Shown here one piece after another: positions 22,644 through 30,802 of a stretch of 64,000 nt of DNA. A program made the translations under genes and the position numbers. The notes beneath the pieces are model-generated. The model ran no database searches, had not been told where the DNA came from, and was given only the letters and a program-made list of their open reading frames with translations. The stretch spans positions 124,001 to 188,000 of the forward strand of contig NZ_JAJTWT010000006.1 in NCBI RefSeq assembly GCF_021353235.1. The letters run 5' to 3'. Source of the stretch: Pelomonas caseinilytica (GTDB lineage: Bacteria; Pseudomonadota; Gammaproteobacteria; Burkholderiales; Burkholderiaceae_C). The first letter of the stretch is position 1. Every line of letters begins with the position of its first letter.

Positions 22644-24095
22644 TCAGGCGCAGCGCCCGGCCGGCAGCGCGTCGGGTGCGCGCAGGGCCCGCCGCCAGCA
22701 CCAGGCGCCCACGGCCAGCGTCGCTGCCACGCTCGCGGCGGCGAGCAGCGGCAGCGGCACGCTCCAGTGCTTCTGCAGCGCATACAGGCCCCAGCCCAGC
22801 ACCAGGAAGCCGAAGATGGGCAGGGCCACCGTCCAGGCGGACGGCGCCTTCATGCGGGCCGGCGGGCGCAGCAGCGCGCCGGGGCTCAGCGGCAGCGTGC
22901 CGAGGGCCAGGCACAACAGGGACGTGTCGCCGGTGGCGTGAGCCAGCCCGGCCAGCGCCGCCGTCGTCAACGTCCAGGCGACCAGGCATTGGCGCAACTG
23001 CATCCAGGCCAGGGCGTGGTTCTGGCGGGCGCCCAGCGGCATGCCCGGCAGCAAGCGCAGCAGGGCCTGCTCGCGGCGGCTGTGCCACAGCATGTTGGGC
23101 AGCGAGAAGCCGGGGTTGAAGCCCATGCTGGCCAGGCCGATGGCCATGCCGTAGGCGCCCTGCTGCCAGTGGCCCTGCAGGTCCTTGCCGGCCATCGTGA
23201 AGGCGAACAGGAAGCCCAGCGCCGCCAGGCCCAGCGCGAACAGCGTGCCCAGGGCCTGGCGCAGCCAGTGCTGCTGGCCGTGCAGGACGATCTCGGCGCG
23301 CTGCATGACGCTGGCCTCGTCGGGCCGCGCCGTGGCCAGGGTGTGGCGCAGCCAGGCGGCGGCGGCCCGGTCGAAGGGGCGGGCCAGCCATTCGCCCGGC
23401 CGGCCGAAGGCGCCGGCGTCGTCCCGCTTGCCGTTCATGCCGCCGCGCGCGGCGCGCTGCAGGCGGGCCCGGCAGGCATAGGCCTGCAAGTGAGCGGCAT
23501 CGCCGTCGCCGAAGAGCCGGGCCACGGCCCAGCCGAGGCCGAACAGGCCCAGCGCCAGCACGGGCAGGGTCTGCGCCTCCCACAGCGCGCGCAGGGCTTG
23601 CCAGAGCGGCGCCAGCCGCCGGTCCAGCCCGGCGCCAAAGAACAGGGCCGGGCCGAAGGACAGCAGGAACCACAGCATCCACTGGCGCACGGCCCAGGCC
23701 GCGAAGGCCAGGACGGCTGCGCTCAGCAGCAGCAGGGCCGGCAGCGAGGGCGTGCCCGGCAGCAACAGCCAGGGCAGGACGGCGGCCGTGGCCGACAGCA
23801 GCGCCCAGGCCGCCAGCGCCGCCTGCCGCAGCTGGCGCGCATGGCCAGGCACGAAGCGCGCGGCATGCGGGTGGTTCTGCACCAGCAGGCTGCCGATGAG
23901 CACCATCCACAGCGTCGCGGCGGCCAGGGCCAGGCTGGCGGCCACCACCTGCGGCCACAACCCGGGCGCCACGTACAGGGCCGCGGCGATGCTGAGCAGC
24001 ATCAGCGCGGCGAGCAGGCGCCGGCCCCACGGTGCCATGCGGTCGCGCTGGCGCCAGGGGGCCAGCAGCATCTGGTTCCAGGCGGCGGCGTTCAT
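22644..24095 (-). CDS. ABC transporter membrane component (unassigned family)
   Basis: A 483-residue integral membrane protein with about ten hydrophobic segments (for example LLAALMLLSIAAALYVA, LPALLLLSAAVLAFAAWAV, TVALPIFGFLVLGWGLYAL). I do not recognise a family, but its gene overlaps the preceding ABC ATPase gene by one base and the GntR regulator lies upstream, so it is most likely the permease of that system. A polar loop rich in Arg and Asp lies near residues 215-260. Substrate unknown; YtrA-type operons often handle peptides or envelope stress agents. Confidence 0.8.
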   Translation of the reverse strand: MNAAAWNQMLLAPWRQRDRMAPWGRRLLAALMLLSIAAALYVAPGLWPQVVAASLALAAATLWMVLIGSLLVQNHPHAARFVPGHARQLRQAALAAWALLSATAAVLPWLLLPGTPSLPALLLLSAAVLAFAAWAVRQWMLWFLLSFGPALFFGAGLDRRLAPLWQALRALWEAQTLPVLALGLFGLGWAVARLFGDGDAAHLQAYACRARLQRAARGGMNGKRDDAGAFGRPGEWLARPFDRAAAAWLRHTLATARPDEASVMQRAEIVLHGQQHWLRQALGTLFALGLAALGFLFAFTMAGKDLQGHWQQGAYGMAIGLASMGFNPGFSLPNMLWHSRREQALLRLLPGMPLGARQNHALAWMQLRQCLVAWTLTTAALAGLAHATGDTSLLCLALGTLPLSPGALLRPPARMKAPSAWTVALPIFGFLVLGWGLYALQKHWSVPLPLLAAASVAATLAVGAWCWRRALRAPDALPAGRCA

Positions 24096-24982
24096 CAGGT
24101 CAGCTCCGCGAACAGGTCTTCGAGGTTGACGGCTTGCGCATCCAGCGGCGCCGCCACGCCGGCCGGCAGCCGCGCCAGCACGCGTTCGCGGCCGGCCTCC
24201 AGCGGCGTGCGCTTGAGCGGCTGGGCGCCGAGCCGGGCGAACAGGCCGGCGAGCTCCGTCACCGTGCCCGTGAAGGCCCGCACCTGCTCCAGCAGCTCGT
24301 CCAGCGGCGCCTGCAGGGCGATGCGGCCCTCGCTGAGGAAGGCCAGGTTGAAGGCGACGCGCTCCAGGTCGGACAGGATGTGGGTGGAGAAGACGACGGT
24401 GGTGCCGCGGTCCAGCACCTGCTCCACCAGCTCGCGCAGGAAGTCGCGCCGGCCGACGGGGTCGAGGCTGGCCACGGGCTCGTCCAGCACCAGCAGGTCG
24501 GGCTCATGGGCCAGGGCGCGGATGATGGACAGGCGCTGCTTCTGGCCGCCGGAGAGCTTGCGGATGGGCTTGTCGCGGGCGATGTCCCAGCGGGACAGCA
24601 GACCCTCCACCCGGGCCTCGTTCCAGCGCGGGTAGAAGCTGCGGAAATAGGCCAGCAGCTGGGCGGGCGTGAAGCCCTCGAAAAGGTCGCTCTGCTGCGG
24701 CACGTAGCCGATGCGGCTGCGGGCTTCGTCGTCCAGGCGCTTCACGTCCTGGCCGAAGAGGGCCACCGAGCCGGCGTCCGGATCGCGCAGGCCCAGCAGC
24801 GTCTCCAGCAGCGTGGTCTTGCCGGCGCCGTTGCGGCCGAGCAGGCCCACCACCTGGCCGGGCAGCAACTGCCAGTCCAGGCCGTCCAGCACCCGCGCGC
24901 CGCGGGGGTAGGCCAGGCTCACGCCGCGGAGGTCGGCGCTGGGCGTCTCGGTGTGCGGGAAGTGCGGCGTCTGGGGCTTCAT
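24095..24982 (-). CDS. ABC transporter ATP-binding protein
   Basis: A 295-residue ABC ATPase. Walker A GLLGRNGAGKTTLLETLLGL (about residues 51-70), Q-loop YVPQQSDLFEG, signature LSGGQKQRLSIIRAL, Walker B DLLVLDEPVASLDP and switch His in VFSTHILSDLERV. The C-terminal extension (about 225-295) is typical of drug- or bacteriocin-type exporters. It overlaps the GntR gene by 4 bp (24979-24982) and the permease gene by 1 bp, giving a GntR-ATPase-permease operon. Confidence 0.95.
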   Translation of the reverse strand: MKPQTPHFPHTETPSADLRGVSLAYPRGARVLDGLDWQLLPGQVVGLLGRNGAGKTTLLETLLGLRDPDAGSVALFGQDVKRLDDEARSRIGYVPQQSDLFEGFTPAQLLAYFRSFYPRWNEARVEGLLSRWDIARDKPIRKLSGGQKQRLSIIRALAHEPDLLVLDEPVASLDPVGRRDFLRELVEQVLDRGTTVVFSTHILSDLERVAFNLAFLSEGRIALQAPLDELLEQVRAFTGTVTELAGLFARLGAQPLKRTPLEAGRERVLARLPAGVAAPLDAQAVNLEDLFAELT

Positions 24983-25374
24983 GGGGTGTTTCCGTCCAGC
25001 AGTTGTTCCAACAGGCCGAGGACCTCGGCCTTGGGCAGTTCCAGCTGCCGCGCCTCGTCGGCCGCCTTCTGCAGCGAGGGCCGCAGCAGCTCGATGCGCG
25101 AGGCGGCCGGCTGCGCCCGGTGGTGCTGGGCCGCCACGACCATGGACAGGCCGCGGCGGCGCTCCAGCACACCGGCCATCTCCAGCATGGAGTAGGCCTT
25201 GGAGATGGTCATGGGGTGCACGGCCAGGGCCTGGGCCAGCTCCCGCACCGACGGAATCTCGTCGCCCGCCTTCAGCTGCCCCGCCGCCACCCGCCGCTTC
25301 ACCTGCTCGATGAGCTGGCGGTAGATGGGCTCGGGCGAGCCGGTGTTGATGTGGACGAAGTCGGTGGGAGTCAT
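24979..25374 (-). CDS. GntR-family repressor (YtrA subfamily)
   Basis: A 131-residue regulator from the ATG at 25374 (a TTG four codons upstream, at 25386, is possible). Winged HTH at about residues 8-75: PIYRQLIEQVKRRVAAGQLK, AGDEIPSVRELAQALAVHPM and TISKAYSMLEMAGVLERRRG. The short C-terminal domain is the YtrA type, which usually represses its own ABC operon. The promoter just upstream overlaps a palindrome, which fits autorepression. The leader is only about 16 nt with no clear ribosome-binding site, so translation may be nearly leaderless. Confidence 0.93.
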   Translation of the reverse strand: MTPTDFVHINTGSPEPIYRQLIEQVKRRVAAGQLKAGDEIPSVRELAQALAVHPMTISKAYSMLEMAGVLERRRGLSMVVAAQHHRAQPAASRIELLRPSLQKAADEARQLELPKAEVLGLLEQLLDGNTP

Positions 25375-25387
25375 GCGAACTGCCAAT

Positions 25388-25427
25388 GTGTACTAGTATG
25401 ATAGTACACGTGTACGGTGACCGTCAA
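25388..25427 (-). promoter_or_regulatory. GntR promoter with overlapping palindromic operator
   Basis: On the minus strand a -35 TTGACG (25422-25427) and a -10 TATCAT (25398-25403) are 18 bp apart. The -10 lies inside an inverted repeat with arms GTGTAC and GTACAC (25388-25393 and 25404-25409). A second, perfect palindrome GTACACGTGTAC (25404-25415) occupies the spacer. This layout suits repression by a dimeric YtrA-type GntR protein. Confidence 0.8.
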
Positions 25428-25610
25428 GCCCGGGGGCTGTTCCGAGCAAATAGAGTCGAAAACTAGCCCACGACGGGCTCTCGGGCCCCTGCGGCGGTGG
25501 TGAGCGCGGGGGCGACGGCCGGTGGAGGCGTTGTGGCAAACACGACGTGGCCCTCGTCATGGCGAGCCGCCATCTCAGTTGTCCATGGTGCTGCTCACCA
25601 CCCGCAGCCA

Positions 25611-25771
25611 ATGAAACGGGGCATTTGCGGGCCGAGCGCTGGGCCGCTCCCGAGCCGGCCCGCGCCGGCGATGTGCTCGCGGCTCGAAGCCGCGAGCATC
25701 GCCGCCCCCTCGGGGGGCGGACCAGACCCGCGCCGCGTTCAGCGCGCGGGGTTGGGCCGGGGGTGGTTTCA
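25611..25771 (+). repeat. Structured intergenic element, subfamily 1, copy B
   Basis: Matches copy A (10950 onward): the first 36 bp are identical and similarity continues for about 110 bp. Hairpins: GCTCGCGGC/GCCGCGAGC around TCGAA (25675-25697); GCCCCC/GGGGGC (25704-25718); CCCGCG/CGCGGG with inner CGC/GCG around GTTCA (25727-25750). It ends GGGGGTGGTTTCA (25759-25771), almost the same as the end of copy C. It fills much of the gap between the GntR promoter and the alpha/beta hydrolase gene. Confidence 0.85.
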
Positions 25772-25977
25772 CTTCAGACGACCGCCGCAATCTGCGTGTT
25801 GACCTCGTCGAGGCGCTCGCAGCAGAAGGCTTCATCACACTGTCGGGGACCAAGGTCGCTTTTCCGGTGAAGGTCGGCGGACCAGGGCATCCGGCGGTCA
25901 TAGTCACCGCGGGGACGGAGTGCGGCCGCCTATACGCATGCCCTGACGGCCATCGGGTCGAGCTCATCCAGCGGTGA
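25768..25977 (+). pseudogene. Gene remnant without a start codon
   Basis: A plus-strand frame reads FTSDDRRNLRVDLVEALAAE, then GFITLSGTKVAFPVKVGGPG and ends HRVELIQR before TGA (25975-25977). It has protein-like composition, an amphipathic helix and a beta-rich end. I find no usable ATG or GTG in frame, and it begins exactly where element B ends. It is best read as the C-terminal stub of a gene whose 5' part was lost. I do not recognise the family. The rest of 25428-25610 holds nothing I can name. Confidence 0.5.
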
Positions 25978-26019
25978 TCGCCCGGGCCGCCCCAGGGAAG
26001 CGCTTGACGGAACGCCCGC

Positions 26020-26916
26020 TCAAGCCCGCTGGGCCACGGCGGCGATGGCCGTGGCCAGGCGCGGCCAGAGCGGCTCGGGCAGGTCGTGGCCCCAGCCCGG
26101 GATGATCTCGAGCTGGTTGTCGGGGATGCGTTGCGCCAGGTCGTGTGCGGCGGCCACGGGAATCAGCGGGTCGTCCTGGCCGTGGAGGATGAGCGTGGGC
26201 GCCTCGATGCGTGCCAGCCTCTCGGCGCGGTGGGCGTCGGCGGCGATGGCGACGAGCTGGCGGGCCACCGCCTGCGGCCGGAAGGCGCGCTTCACGCCGT
26301 GGGCGATGCGCTCGCGCAGCTGGCGGGGCTCGGCCGGGTAGCCGGGGCTGCCGATGACGCCGTAGAGGCCCACGTAGTGGTCGAGGATGTTGTCGAGCTT
26401 TTCCTCGGGCGTGCGGCCGGGGCGCGGGCGCGACAGCAGGGCGCGCCTCACCTTGAGGCTTTCCTTGGGCAGGCCGCGGTGGCCGCTGGTGGTCATCATC
26501 AGCGTCAGGCTGCGCAGCCGCTGGCCGTGCGAGAAGCCCAGGTGCTGGGCGACCATGCCGCCCATGGAGGCTCCGCAGACATGGGCGCGGCCTATGCCCA
26601 GGGCGTCGAGCACGCCGACGGCGTCGCGCGCCAGGTCGGCCAGCTGGTAGGGCGCCTTCACCGGCAGGTGGAAGGTGTGCAGCAGGGCCGCCAGCGGGAT
26701 GTTGGGCAGGCCGAGGTGGTCGAAGGGCTGGGACAGGCCGATGTCGCGGTTGTCGAAGCGGATGACCCGGAAGCCACGCGCCACCAGCTCGTCCACCAGG
26801 CCGTCGGGCCAGGCGATGAGCTGCATGCCCAGGCCCATGATCATCAGCAGCGGCTCCCCGTCGTCGGGGCCGTGGATGTCGACCTCGATGCGGACGCCGT
26901 TGGCCGAGACCTGCAT
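26020..26916 (-). CDS. Alpha/beta hydrolase (RdmC/esterase-like)
   Basis: A 298-residue alpha/beta hydrolase. Oxyanion-hole region LLMIMGLGMQLIAWPDGLVD, FDNRDIGLSQ after strand 4, nucleophile Ser in GASMGG (about residue 122), acid Asp in HGQDDPLIP and catalytic His in GWGHDLP. The FDNRDIGLS stretch is typical of the aclacinomycin methylesterase-like group, whose members hydrolyse esters or act as lipases. The ATG at 26916 gives a normal length. The upstream 166 bp contain repeat element C. The natural substrate is unknown. Confidence 0.93.
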   Translation of the reverse strand: MQVSANGVRIEVDIHGPDDGEPLLMIMGLGMQLIAWPDGLVDELVARGFRVIRFDNRDIGLSQPFDHLGLPNIPLAALLHTFHLPVKAPYQLADLARDAVGVLDALGIGRAHVCGASMGGMVAQHLGFSHGQRLRSLTLMMTTSGHRGLPKESLKVRRALLSRPRPGRTPEEKLDNILDHYVGLYGVIGSPGYPAEPRQLRERIAHGVKRAFRPQAVARQLVAIAADAHRAERLARIEAPTLILHGQDDPLIPVAAAHDLAQRIPDNQLEIIPGWGHDLPEPLWPRLATAIAAVAQRA

Positions 26917-27006
26917 CAGTGCTGCAAAGCCGATGCGCCGCCCCAGCCAGGCGGCAGCATGCCACCATGCCCCGAGGCGCGCGAAGCGCCGCCGTCTCGC
27001 GCGCGG

Positions 27007-27085
27007 CTGCCGTGGAACCGGCTTTGCCGGGCCACTGGCAGCGCCCCCTTGAGGGGGCTCGCGAAGCGAGCAGGGGGTGGTCTCA
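27007..27085 (+). repeat. Structured intergenic element, subfamily 2, copy C
   Basis: Serial hairpins: CTGCC-GTGG paired with CCAC-GGCAG, enclosing CCGGC-TTT-GCCGG (27007-27041); GCCCCC-TTGA-GGGGGC (27043-27058); GCTCGC-GAA-GCGAGC (27057-27071). It ends GGGGGTGGTCTCA, where TCA is the complement of the clpP stop. The inverted copy D at 30803-30881 has the same layout with compensatory arm changes. It probably terminates clpP transcription. Confidence 0.88.
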
Positions 27086-27706
27086 TCCCAGTTCGCTCTG
27101 TTTCTCGACGACGCGCGACACCAGGCCGTAGTCGATGGCTTCCTGGGTGCTCATCCAGAAGTCGCGCTCGATGTCGACGCGCACGCGCTCCAGCGGCTGG
27201 CCGGTCTCGCGGGCGATGACGCCGGCGATGCGCTCGCGGGCGCGGATGATCTCCTTGGCCTGGATGGCGATGTCGCTGGCCTGGCCGCCGGCGCCGCCCG
27301 CGGGCTGGTGGATCATGAAGCGGGTGTTGGGCAGCGCCAGGCGGCGCTCCTTGGGCACGGCCAGGTAGATGTGGGTGCCGGCGCTGGCGACCCAGCCGGT
27401 GCCGATGATGGTGACCGGCGCGCGCACGAAGCGGATCATGTCGTGGATGGCGTCGCCGCTCTCCACGTGGCCGCCGGGCGAGGACAGCAGCAGGGTGATG
27501 GGCGCGTCCGACTCCTGGCTCAGGGCCAGCAGGCGGCGGCAGGTGGCGTGGGCGACCTTGTCGTCGATCTCGCCGAAGACCATCACGTAGCGGCTCTTGA
27601 AGAGCAGCTGCTCCTCCATCTTCTCGGGGGCGGCGTCCTTCTTGGCGGCCTTGTCTTCGGCGGCGAGGGTGTGGTGTTGCATGGTCATGTCCGGGTTGAA
27701 GGCCAT
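27083..27706 (-). CDS. clpP: Stand-alone ClpP-family serine protease subunit
   Basis: A 207-residue ClpP-type protease. Catalytic triad in family context: Ser in GWVASAGTHIY, His in FMIHQPAGGAGGQ, Asp in ERDFWMSTQEAIDYGLVSRV. An N-terminal extension (residues about 1-32) is charged and ends KMEEQLLFKSRYVMVFGEID. It is not next to clpX or tig, unlike the housekeeping clpP, so it is likely an accessory ClpP. The Ser motif VASAGT departs from the usual ASMG and GGAGGQ replaces the usual handle sequence, both seen in divergent paralogues. The stop codon lies within repeat element C. Confidence 0.9.
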   Translation of the reverse strand: MAFNPDMTMQHHTLAAEDKAAKKDAAPEKMEEQLLFKSRYVMVFGEIDDKVAHATCRRLLALSQESDAPITLLLSSPGGHVESGDAIHDMIRFVRAPVTIIGTGWVASAGTHIYLAVPKERRLALPNTRFMIHQPAGGAGGQASDIAIQAKEIIRARERIAGVIARETGQPLERVRVDIERDFWMSTQEAIDYGLVSRVVEKQSELG

Positions 27707-27759
27707 ACCTTACCGCGAGAAGCGCCGCCGGCCCGGCAGTGGGGTTCCGGCCGAGGTAC

Positions 27760-28584
27760 TCAGCCGTGCCGCGAGGGCGTCTTGTAGAACCACCGCCGCG
27801 CGCCCTTGGGCTCGAAGTGCTGCCACTGCCCTTCGGGCTGGGCCAGGCGGTCGGCCAGTGCGTAGAGCGCGATCGGGTTCACGCCCAGGCCGATGTGGCT
27901 GGCCTGCACCTCGATGTTCTCGGCCAGCGGCGAGGGCTCGTTGACGCTGCAGCGCCAGGCCACCACGCCGTCGCTCTTGGAGTAGATGGACGTCGTCGGC
28001 ACCGGGGGCGGCTGGCGGATCTGCTCGATCAGCTCGTGGTCGGACACCGAGTGGCCGCTGACCAGCTCAAAGAAGCGCCAGGCGTTGGTCGCCCGCGGAT
28101 GGCCGGTGAAGGGCGTGCCCAGCGTGACGACGCAGCGCACGAGGTCGGGGCACTCCTTGGCCAGCTCGCGGGCATAGATGCCGCCCAGGCTCCAGCCCAG
28201 CAGGCTGACCTTGCGGTGATGGCGCCGCTGCAGGGCCTGCAGGTCGGCCTTGCATTGCTCCAGCACGCCCGCGCGCGGGCCGAAGTTGAAGCCCTGGCCC
28301 CAGGCCTGGGTGGTGTAGCCCAGCGAGTCGAGCAGGGCGCGCAGCGGCGCGGTGGTCAGGTCGTTGGCGCCGAGGCCGGGAAAGACGAGGACGGGATGGC
28401 CGTCGCCGGGAGGGAGCTTGCGCAGCCAGGGCAGGGCGGCCAGCAGGGCGGCGTATTCCCAGGGCGCGCGGCCCTCCAGCATCAGCAGCCAGGCGTTGGG
28501 GGCCTTGAGATCGGACCAGTCGGGATTGACCTCGGCGGGGTGGGACTGCCAGCGCGCAAAGCGCGGCGAACGGGTGGCGGGCAT
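27760..28584 (-). CDS. Alpha/beta hydrolase, lipase-like
   Basis: A 274-residue hydrolase. The first beta strand and oxyanion region read HPVLVFPGLGANDLTTAPLR, the nucleophile Ser lies in the GWSLGG elbow (about residue 133), and candidate acid and His residues are in YSKSDGVV and ASHIGLGVN. The layout resembles triacylglycerol-lipase or PGAP1-like hydrolases. It is encoded 53 bp upstream of clpP on the same strand. A neighbouring acyltransferase (29174-30802) makes a neutral-lipid role plausible but unproven. Confidence 0.87.
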   Translation of the reverse strand: MPATRSPRFARWQSHPAEVNPDWSDLKAPNAWLLMLEGRAPWEYAALLAALPWLRKLPPGDGHPVLVFPGLGANDLTTAPLRALLDSLGYTTQAWGQGFNFGPRAGVLEQCKADLQALQRRHHRKVSLLGWSLGGIYARELAKECPDLVRCVVTLGTPFTGHPRATNAWRFFELVSGHSVSDHELIEQIRQPPPVPTTSIYSKSDGVVAWRCSVNEPSPLAENIEVQASHIGLGVNPIALYALADRLAQPEGQWQHFEPKGARRWFYKTPSRHG

Positions 28585-28802
28585 GCGGCGTGAGCGGGGA
28601 TGGACCCGGGCATGTTAGCCAGTCGCTGCAGCGCGTCGTCTGCGGGTTTGCCGCGGCGGGCCGGCTCGATGCCCGCGAAAGGCGTTTCGTGGCTGCGCAG
28701 GTCGAGTGGCGCCATTCGCACCGGCACGGCGCCGTCGGTTGCCTAGGCTCGCCGCTTTTCGAGGTGTGTCCGTCCGCGCGCTTCGTCGACAGGGAGAGAG
28801 GG

Positions 28803-29153
28803 ATGAACAGGAAATGGATGGTCGCTTCCGGTGTGCTGGCCGCGGTCTTGACGACCTCGGCCGGTCACACGGCCACCGTACAGGCGCCGGCCGGCCGCGA
28901 CGAGGGCGTCGCCCTGCGGTGGACCGGGCAGCCTGCGGCCTCTCCGGCGCCGGCCCTGGTCGCGGCAAGGTCCGAGGCGCCCGCCGGGCAGCGACGCGGG
29001 GCTCCGGCCGATCCCTTCGCCGCCGAGGTGCCGCAGCCGGCGGCGTCGGCGGTGCCTGGGGACGGCGCTGGCAGCCAGATGGCGATCTGGGTCCTGGCCT
29101 TGCTCAGCGGCGGCGTGCTCCTCGACTGGATCCGTCGCGGCTGGCCGAGGTGA
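28803..29153 (+). CDS. Small exported protein with C-terminal membrane helix
   Basis: A 116-residue protein. N-terminal signal peptide (MNRKWMVASGVLAAVLTTSA, likely cleaved near GHTA), a Pro/Ala-rich middle, and a C-terminal hydrophobic segment MAIWVLALLSGGVLLDWIRR followed by GWPR. Hydrophobic helix plus basic tail resembles sorting signals, but there is no PEP motif, so I do not call it an exosortase substrate. The start is chosen for its ribosome-binding site AGGGAGAGAGG; an earlier in-frame start lacks one. Unknown function. Confidence 0.65.
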   Translation: MNRKWMVASGVLAAVLTTSAGHTATVQAPAGRDEGVALRWTGQPAASPAPALVAARSEAPAGQRRGAPADPFAAEVPQPAASAVPGDGAGSQMAIWVLALLSGGVLLDWIRRGWPR

Positions 29154-29173
29154 CGGCGGGCCGCCCGGCCGCG

Positions 29174-30802
29174 TCAGGCGCTGCGCCCTGCGCCCCGGCG
29201 GGCGGCGGCCTTGCCTCCCGTCTTGCGCCGCGCCGGGCTGGCCCCCTTGGCGGCGGGCTTCTTTCCTGACGTCTTCACAGCGGCCTTTTTCGTCGCGACC
29301 GGAGCCGGCTCGGCATCGGCCACCGCCAGGGCCTGGAATTCCATGAAGGCCGTCTCGACGTGGGCCGCCAGCTCCGCCGTCTCCGGCAGGGCCTCGCCGC
29401 AGGCCATCAGGCCGATGTCCAGGGACTGGTTGTAGGTCTGCACCGTCACGTTCAGCGCCAGGCCGTGCACGGCGATGGAGGTCGGGTAGTTGGTGAGCAT
29501 CTTCGCGCCGGCCAGGTACAGCGGCACCTGCGGCCCCGGCACGTTGGAGATCACCACGTTGGCCACCACGGGCAGCTTCTCGGCCACCTTGGCGCGGCCG
29601 TAGAGCATGGCGCCGGCCTGCATCAGCCAGGGGATGCCCAGGCTGGGGAAGTCGGTCGGCATCAGGCTCTTGAGCTGGGCCATCTGGGCCTTCATGGCCT
29701 GGCTGGAGGCCATCACGTGGGCCAGGCGCTCGGCCGGGTCGGCCAGGTGGGTGCCCAGGCTCATGAAGGTCATCGTCGCCTGGTTGTTGGAGGTGGTGTC
29801 GCCGGCAGCGCGCGTGGACACCGGCACGGCGGCGACCAGGCTCTTGCGCGGCAGCGGGCCGTGCTTGGTCAGGAAGCGCCGCAGCGCGCCGCCGATGACG
29901 AAGAGCACCGCGTCGTTGAGGCTGGCGCCGTGGCGCTTGCGCGTGCGGTTGAGCTCGGCCAGCGGCAGGGTCACGCCGGCGAAGGAGCGCGTGGCCGAGA
30001 GGCTCACGTTGAAGCGCGTGCGCGGCGCCGGGCCGAGGCTGGCGACCGAGGTCTTGCCGCGCACCACGGCCGTGGTCTGCGAGGCCACGCCGGCCAGCAG
30101 GGCCCGCAGCTTGTCGATGGACGCGCCGGCCGCCGCACCGCCCACATAGCCCGCCGCCATGTTGCCGACGATGCCGGCGGCGCTGGGCAGCGAGCGGGCC
30201 AGCTTGACGGTCTGCTTCCACTGCTGCGACACGGCGGCGCGGAGCAGGCCGACCGTGCCGAGCTGGCCGCGCTTCCTGCCACGCGCGGCGAGGGTCTCAA
30301 TGGCGCGCGGCTCCGGGCTCAGGTCGAGGATGACCTGGGCCAGGGCCACGGCGGCCTGGCCGTCGACGGCGGCGTGGTGCAACTGCGTGTACAGGGCCAC
30401 GCGCGGCTGGCCCTCGGGGCCGGGCTCGATGCCGGTGAAGACATGGAACTTCCACAGCGGCCGGCTGCGGTCCAGCAGCACCGGATGCAGCAGGCCGACC
30501 TGGGCCTCGAGCTCGGCCATGCCGCTGCCCTCGGGCAGGGCGATCTCGACGATGTGCTCGTCGAGGTCGGGGTCGGCGTCCACCCAGCCGGGGTTGGACA
30601 GGCCCAGGGGCATGGCCAGCAGCTTGCGCCTGAGGGCCGGCAGCAGCGGCAGCCGTGCGCGCATGTGCTCGCGCAGGTCCTCGACGTAGTCGCCGTCGTA
30701 GCCTTCGGGCAGCTCCAGCAGGTGCAGGGCGCCGACGTGCATCGGCATCTGCGGCGTTTCCAGGTAAAGGAAGCTCGCGTCGAGTCCTGCCAGCTGTTTC
30801 AT
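29174..30802 (-). CDS. Wax ester synthase/diacylglycerol acyltransferase (WS/DGAT)
   Basis: A 542-residue WS/DGAT enzyme that transfers acyl groups from acyl-CoA to fatty alcohols or diacylglycerol to make storage lipid. The catalytic HHxxxDG motif is present as LHHAAVDGQ at about residue 138. Other family marks are PQMPMHVGALHLLELP near the N-terminus, LNDAVLFVIGGALRRFL and NVVISNVPGPQVPLYLAGAK. The last 45 residues are an unusual Lys/Ala/Arg-rich tail (KKAAVKTSGKKPAAKG). The ATG abuts repeat element D, whose end GGGGGTGGTCTC stands where the ribosome-binding site should be. Confidence 0.94.
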   Translation of the reverse strand: MKQLAGLDASFLYLETPQMPMHVGALHLLELPEGYDGDYVEDLREHMRARLPLLPALRRKLLAMPLGLSNPGWVDADPDLDEHIVEIALPEGSGMAELEAQVGLLHPVLLDRSRPLWKFHVFTGIEPGPEGQPRVALYTQLHHAAVDGQAAVALAQVILDLSPEPRAIETLAARGRKRGQLGTVGLLRAAVSQQWKQTVKLARSLPSAAGIVGNMAAGYVGGAAAGASIDKLRALLAGVASQTTAVVRGKTSVASLGPAPRTRFNVSLSATRSFAGVTLPLAELNRTRKRHGASLNDAVLFVIGGALRRFLTKHGPLPRKSLVAAVPVSTRAAGDTTSNNQATMTFMSLGTHLADPAERLAHVMASSQAMKAQMAQLKSLMPTDFPSLGIPWLMQAGAMLYGRAKVAEKLPVVANVVISNVPGPQVPLYLAGAKMLTNYPTSIAVHGLALNVTVQTYNQSLDIGLMACGEALPETAELAAHVETAFMEFQALAVADAEPAPVATKKAAVKTSGKKPAAKGASPARRKTGGKAAARRGAGRSA

